Source of the DNA: an uncultured Clostridia bacterium
Lineage (GTDB): Bacteria > Bacillota > Clostridia > Monoglobales > Monoglobaceae
NCBI GenBank assembly: GCA_947631965.1
Contig: CANRNL010000018.1
Coordinates: 1-53,861, forward strand
Direction: 5' to 3'
Length of the DNA stretch: 53,861 bases
Part shown: positions 48,776 through 53,861 of the stretch, in pieces
Position numbering within the stretch: the stretch's first letter is position 1
How the letters are laid out: each line of letters starts with the position of its first letter
The notes under the pieces: model-generated
Database searches by the model: none
What the model was told of the DNA's origin: nothing
The model's input: the letters and a program-made list of their open reading frames with translations, nothing else
Made by a program: the position numbers and the translations under genes

Positions 48776-50330
48776 CGTCGCGTCCGGTCAGAATTATATA
48801 GAGGGCGAGCAGAAAAGCAAAGTAAATACACATAAACCAAGCCGTCGGCGTGGGAACGTCGAAGGCGAGGAACGGCACCTCCGAAAAATACGCGGAGGTG
48901 CTTTTTATTATGATAAGAGGAATTTTTATCAGATATTTTATTATATGCGCCGCGGGCGCGCAGATAAGACCGACGCCCCACATAAGATAGCCGCCGCAAA
49001 AAACCACATATACGAGCGGCACTATCCAGAGGTTTACGAGGATGGACGAGAGCGACGCTATGTTGAAAAAGTACGCAACCGGAATACAAACGCCGAGAAA
49101 GCTCGACAGCGAAACCGAAACCGAGGCTTGCAGATAACGTCCCGCATACGGTATTTTCGTCATCTTTGAAAACAGTTCGGTAAGCGGCGCAGCGAGGCAC
49201 AAAATGGCAAGCACCGAGGAAAAGGAGAGCAGGAAACTGACGCTGAAAAGGTAGTTTGGGTTTAATATCAGCATAACTCCTCCCGCGAAAAACATAGACG
49301 TGATGCTGTCGGGGTTCCGACGCAGTATGTATGACATAAGAAAGAGTATCAGCATAATGACCGCGCGGCACACCGACGGAGTAAAGCTCGCCGCCGCCGC
49401 GAAAATAATGAGAAGAGGTATGGTTATCAGGCATACAATTCGTTTTTTGACCCTCGCCAATCCGAAAATGAGCAAAAGCGCGGAGAACAAAATTGAAACG
49501 TGCATACCCGAAACAGCGATAATATGCGATATGCCCGCTTTTGAAAAATCCTCTCTCAGCTCGTCGCTGAAATCGGTTTTGTCGCCTACAAGGATACCCT
49601 TTAAAATTGCTCCAAGCTCTTCGTCGCCGTAAAAGTTTTTATCCACCGCCGAAACTATGCTTGAATTTATGCGACGGCCTATGTCGGTCACAAATTCGGT
49701 GAGCGAAAACGGTTCGGTATGTTCTCGGTCAAGATGAATGTAGCCCGAATAGGCGGAATAGAAAATTTCCTTTTGTTTCATATATTTGCGGTAGTCAAAA
49801 TCGTCGTAAGTCGGCACAAGTCCGAGTGATGCGATGCCGTAAACGCTGTCTCCGACCCGCACCTCATCCTCGGATTCCGAAAAATAGAACATAATTTTGC
49901 CCGACACGTCAAAAGAGCCGTCGGCGTTCTCGATTTTGTATACGTCCAAAACCGTTCCGCGGCTGTATCCGCTTTGCGACGGCTTCGGCTCCGTTCTCAC
50001 GGTTCCGTATATATAGGCGTGGGAATCGGCGAACGGGGCGAGAGTGTCAAGATGGGATTTTTCATACTGCTCGTATCGGAGCGCGCCTGCGGAAAAGCTC
50101 ACCGCTGCGACAAGGACAACGAGTATTATTTTGTACGGCGAAAGTCCGCTTTTTTCAGCTTTTGCGATAAGTATCAGGATTAGGATAAATGTTGCGGAAA
50201 ATACCAAAAGCGACGGGAGAAACGAAATCAGGGTTCTGCCCTCCGAGACAAATAAAATTCCACCGGCGAAGGCGGAGCAGATAAGCGCCGTGTATCTTTT
50301 TACATTAAGAAAACCGCTTAAATTCAACAT
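48762..50330 (-). CDS. comEC: ComEC/Rec2-family membrane protein lacking the nuclease-like domain
   Basis: ComEC forms the DNA channel across the membrane in natural transformation. The 522-aa protein has an N-terminal membrane part with an OB-like extracellular region (about 80-180) and the competence domain with ISHIIAVSGMHVSILFSALLLI and FTPSVCRAVIMLILFLMSYILRR, then more helices. It stops after the last helix, so the C-terminal metallo-beta-lactamase-like domain found in full-length ComEC (around 750 aa) is missing. The transcript from the perfect promoter upstream would start about three bases before ATG, so it appears leaderless. Role in DNA uptake is uncertain. Confidence 0.85.
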   Translation of the reverse strand: MLNLSGFLNVKRYTALICSAFAGGILFVSEGRTLISFLPSLLVFSATFILILILIAKAEKSGLSPYKIILVVLVAAVSFSAGALRYEQYEKSHLDTLAPFADSHAYIYGTVRTEPKPSQSGYSRGTVLDVYKIENADGSFDVSGKIMFYFSESEDEVRVGDSVYGIASLGLVPTYDDFDYRKYMKQKEIFYSAYSGYIHLDREHTEPFSLTEFVTDIGRRINSSIVSAVDKNFYGDEELGAILKGILVGDKTDFSDELREDFSKAGISHIIAVSGMHVSILFSALLLIFGLARVKKRIVCLITIPLLIIFAAAASFTPSVCRAVIMLILFLMSYILRRNPDSITSMFFAGGVMLILNPNYLFSVSFLLSFSSVLAILCLAAPLTELFSKMTKIPYAGRYLQASVSVSLSSFLGVCIPVAYFFNIASLSSILVNLWIVPLVYVVFCGGYLMWGVGLICAPAAHIIKYLIKIPLIIIKSTSAYFSEVPFLAFDVPTPTAWFMCIYFAFLLALYIILTGRDAKNS

Positions 50331-50339
50331 AACGACAAA

Positions 50340-50369
50340 ATTATATCATTTCTTACATAATTCTGTCAA
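50340..50369 (-). promoter_or_regulatory. promoter of comEC, near-leaderless
   Basis: On the minus strand TTGACA (50369-50364) and TATAAT (50345-50340) with an 18-base spacer. The expected start, about seven bases after the -10 box, is within a few bases of the comEC ATG (50330). No Shine-Dalgarno lies between. Confidence 0.8.
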
Positions 50370-50404
50370 TGTTCTGAATCAAAGCGGTTTAAATTTAAAA
50401 AATT

Positions 50405-52417
<2,013 letters not shown>

Positions 52418-52419
52418 CT

Positions 52420-52448
52420 ATTTTACCATAAAAATTTTAAAAGTTCAA
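52420..52448 (-). promoter_or_regulatory. promoter of ligA
   Basis: On the minus strand TTGAAC (52448-52443) and TAAAAT (52425-52420) are 17 bases apart. It lies in the short gap between the SSB-like gene and ligA. Confidence 0.7.
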
Positions 52449-52464
52449 TAGCTCGCAGCGCAAA

Positions 52465-53130
52465 TTATTCCCGAAAATTGAAAGTGTCCTCATAATTTTT
52501 TTCCTCGTTTTCTATTTCCATTTTGGACACCGAAACCTCGTACGCCACCTTTGTCAAAAACTCATCTTCGTTTATTTTCTTCTGATATTCACGGCTTTGT
52601 ATTCTGCCGTTTATTTTTACCTTGGTGCCTATTTCGAGCGTTTCGGCAAACTTCGCGTTTCTGCCCCACGCTATGCAGGGGATGTAGTCCGATTTGTTGT
52701 ATGAGCGGTTCACCGCAAGCAATATGTCCGCAATTTCGCGCCCGAACGGAGTAGTCCTGTAAACCGGCGGTTTGCAGATATACCCGTTCAAAAAAATGCT
52801 GTTGGGATTTTGGTAGTCCGCAACGCTTCGTACGTTTTCTATTTCTTTGACAAATACCGTTAAAATCAGCTTGTTTCCGATGTTTGTGAAATTGTTGTAG
52901 GAGCGGAACTGACCGTTTATCAGCACCGCATCGCCCGTCTTTATCGAAACTCCGGGACCGTAGCGCTCGGATATGGTGACAACTATTTTATCCGCCGCGC
53001 TGCTCAGGCGCGGAACCGAAAGTATAAATGAAAAAAATGTTTCGCCGTAGACCTCGTGTGAAAATTCGGGTTCGCTCTCCACCGTGCCGACGACGGTTAC
53101 TTTATTGTTTTCGGAATACAGATTGTTCAT
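52465..53130 (-). CDS. SSB-like protein with two OB folds
   Basis: A 221-aa protein with two single-stranded-DNA-binding-type OB folds in tandem. The first is about 7-105 (NKVTVVGTVESEPEFSHEV, ILSVPRLSS, then VLINGQFRSY). The second is about 108-210 (SIFLNGYICKPPVYRTTPFGREIADILLAVNRSY, then IPCIAWGRNAKFAETLEIGTKVKINGRIQSREY). The second half has the stronger SSB match. It lacks the acidic C-terminal tip typical of replicative SSB, ending NYEDTFNFRE, so it is likely an accessory SSB-like or primosomal protein. It precedes ligA. ATG has AGAATGGGAG upstream, not a clear site. Confidence 0.8.
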   Translation of the reverse strand: MNNLYSENNKVTVVGTVESEPEFSHEVYGETFFSFILSVPRLSSAADKIVVTISERYGPGVSIKTGDAVLINGQFRSYNNFTNIGNKLILTVFVKEIENVRSVADYQNPNSIFLNGYICKPPVYRTTPFGREIADILLAVNRSYNKSDYIPCIAWGRNAKFAETLEIGTKVKINGRIQSREYQKKINEDEFLTKVAYEVSVSKMEIENEEKNYEDTFNFRE

Positions 53131-53182
53131 TTCAGCTTCTCAACTCCCATTCTCTGTAAATTATATTTTGCACACGGAGAAA

Positions 53183-53677
53183 TTAGAACGTGAAATCGGT
53201 TAATTCGTCTGCTGAAATGCCGCACACGATAAGAGCCGTGACCGCCGCAAGGCAGAGGTAAATATTCTCCGCGTCGACATTCCCGCGGACGCAAAATTCC
53301 TGCGGCTGGTGGGTGGTCTGGTTTATGTCGGAAAACTCGCGCTGTATGCAGTAGGTAAAGCCGCCGTCCTCTATGCTGGACGCGGTGACGGTCGCGCGCG
53401 TGCCGAGAGAACAGCTTATGATGTATGCCTCGGAGGTAAGAGGCTCGGAGGCTTTCAGAAATTCGTCCGCGGTTATTATGATGCTTTTCGAGCCGTTTAA
53501 AATTTTGTTCAGGTTCTTGCTCGGCTCTTCGATAATATATACGCCGCACGGGTGCGCGGGCGCGGGCGAGCCGACCGCAACCGTTGATATGTCGGTTATG
53601 CCGCGGCTTAAAATGAAACGGTTCAAAATTGCCTCGGCGCGCGGTTTGTGTCTTGCTATTATTCCTATCGTTGTCAT
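53183..53677 (-). CDS. small protein resembling a Mur-ligase middle segment
   Basis: A 164-aa protein. The C-terminal stretch FCVRGNVDAENIYLCLAAVTALIVCGISADEL follows the pattern that closes the central domain of Mur ligases (a helix with Asn, then LAA ... A, then GI). The N-terminal part (about 1-95) starts IGIIARHKPRAEAILNRF and shows no P-loop or ATP motif. So it may be a catalytically inactive relative or an unrelated fold with a chance likeness. I chose ATG at 53677, with AAGGGG upstream, over a start seven residues earlier. It is the first gene of a group with the SSB-like gene. Confidence 0.6.
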   Translation of the reverse strand: MTTIGIIARHKPRAEAILNRFILSRGITDISTVAVGSPAPAHPCGVYIIEEPSKNLNKILNGSKSIIITADEFLKASEPLTSEAYIISCSLGTRATVTASSIEDGGFTYCIQREFSDINQTTHQPQEFCVRGNVDAENIYLCLAAVTALIVCGISADELTDFTF

Positions 53678-53791
53678 ATCGGATCCCCTTAAAAGCAATA
53701 GTACAATTAGTTTGCCGAAAATTTCATCTTATATTCCGTGAGCGGGAAATATGCATCGGTATTTTAAAGTTTTGACGTTTAGAGGAAAAAC

Positions 53792-53819
53792 TGTAGGTTT
53801 GTCAATGATGTGTTACAAA
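53792..53819 (-). repeat. IS-end-like element, right copy
   Basis: On the minus strand the element reads TTTGTAACACATC, six variable bases and AAACCTACA, the counterpart of 48-75. It lies six bases past the stop of a partial reading frame that enters from outside the window, the arrangement of an IS whose transposase ends next to its terminal repeat. The transposase family is not recognisable from the visible 11 residues. Confidence 0.5.
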
Positions 53820-53824
53820 ATCTC

Positions 53825-53860
53825 CTAAAAAAGTTCGCCATCAATGATGAAGGCATTAAC
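53825..53860 (-). other. possible partial coding end (C-terminus only)
   Basis: Read on the minus strand from the window edge the frame gives VNAFIIDGELF and then TAG. It is too short to identify. Its place beside the IS-end-like element suggests the C-terminus of a transposase, but this is a guess. Confidence 0.25.
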
Positions 53861-53861
53861 A

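Overview
The window reads as chromosomal DNA of an uncultured anaerobic Firmicute of the class Clostridia, probably a gut lineage. Signs are the gene families (clostridial IspH-S1 fusion, short archaeal/eukaryal-type ProRS, four-subunit 2-oxoacid:ferredoxin oxidoreductase, CdaA/CdaR, ABC-F), strong AGGAGG ribosome binding sites, clear TTGACA-17-TATAAT promoters, and very frequent TTG start codons (10 of about 46 genes by my start choices). I see no tRNA, rRNA, CRISPR or prophage. The two window ends carry near-identical elements in inverted orientation, the right one next to a possible C-terminal coding scrap. They look like insertion-sequence ends, so the window may be a contig bounded by repeats.

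Layout, left to right. 1-2.8 kb: rpsO and pnp, each with a structured leader. 2.9-6.6 kb: response regulator, sensor kinase and membrane-anchored HtrA protease, a probable envelope-stress module. 6.6-8.1 kb: a short accessory patch with a frameshifted mini-ORF, a 63-aa membrane protein and a WYL regulator. 8.2-11.1 kb, minus strand: asd-dapA-dapB (lysine/diaminopimelate), with a terminator-like nested stem between dapA and dapB. 11.25-17.1 kb: dxs-tlyA-nadK-recN-rseC-like from a promoter divergent to asd. 17.1-20.6 kb: P-loop ATPase plus ferredoxin, alpha, TPP and gamma subunits of a VOR/KOR-type oxidoreductase. 20.6-27.6 kb: ABC-F ATPase, proS, cdaA-cdaR and an FAD dehydrogenase. 27.6-30.5 kb, minus strand: DUF2442 protein, then heavy-metal P-type ATPase with its CadC-type repressor and operator. 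30.5-34.2 kb: ECF sigma and anti-sigma pair, then a secreted leucine-rich-repeat protein. 34.7-45 kb: polA, coaE, slt, M18 aminopeptidase, glmM, ychF, a zinc-ribbon protein, cmk, plsC. 44.9-48.8 kb: ispH-S1 fusion and murD. 48.8-53.7 kb, minus strand: short comEC, ligA, a two-OB SSB-like protein and a small Mur-ligase-like protein.

Most genes are housekeeping: translation and RNA decay, cell wall precursors (dap genes, glmM, murD, c-di-AMP), isoprenoids (dxs, ispH), replication and repair (polA, ligA, recN, ssb-like) and lipids (plsC). The most unusual signal is in the gaps around polA, coaE and glmM (34.27-34.56, 37.32-37.44 and 40.15-40.58 kb). There a mosaic of hairpin modules recurs with the same order and shape. 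The linkers are nearly identical between copies, but the stem arms differ and stay complementary. I know no name for this composite element. It behaves like a dispersed structured DNA or RNA family and is my main candidate for something undescribed. Other notable points are a Shine-Dalgarno and ATG inside the ispH-S1 fusion that could make S1 alone, an apparently leaderless ComEC that ends before the usual nuclease-like domain, and promoters interleaved with terminator hairpins.
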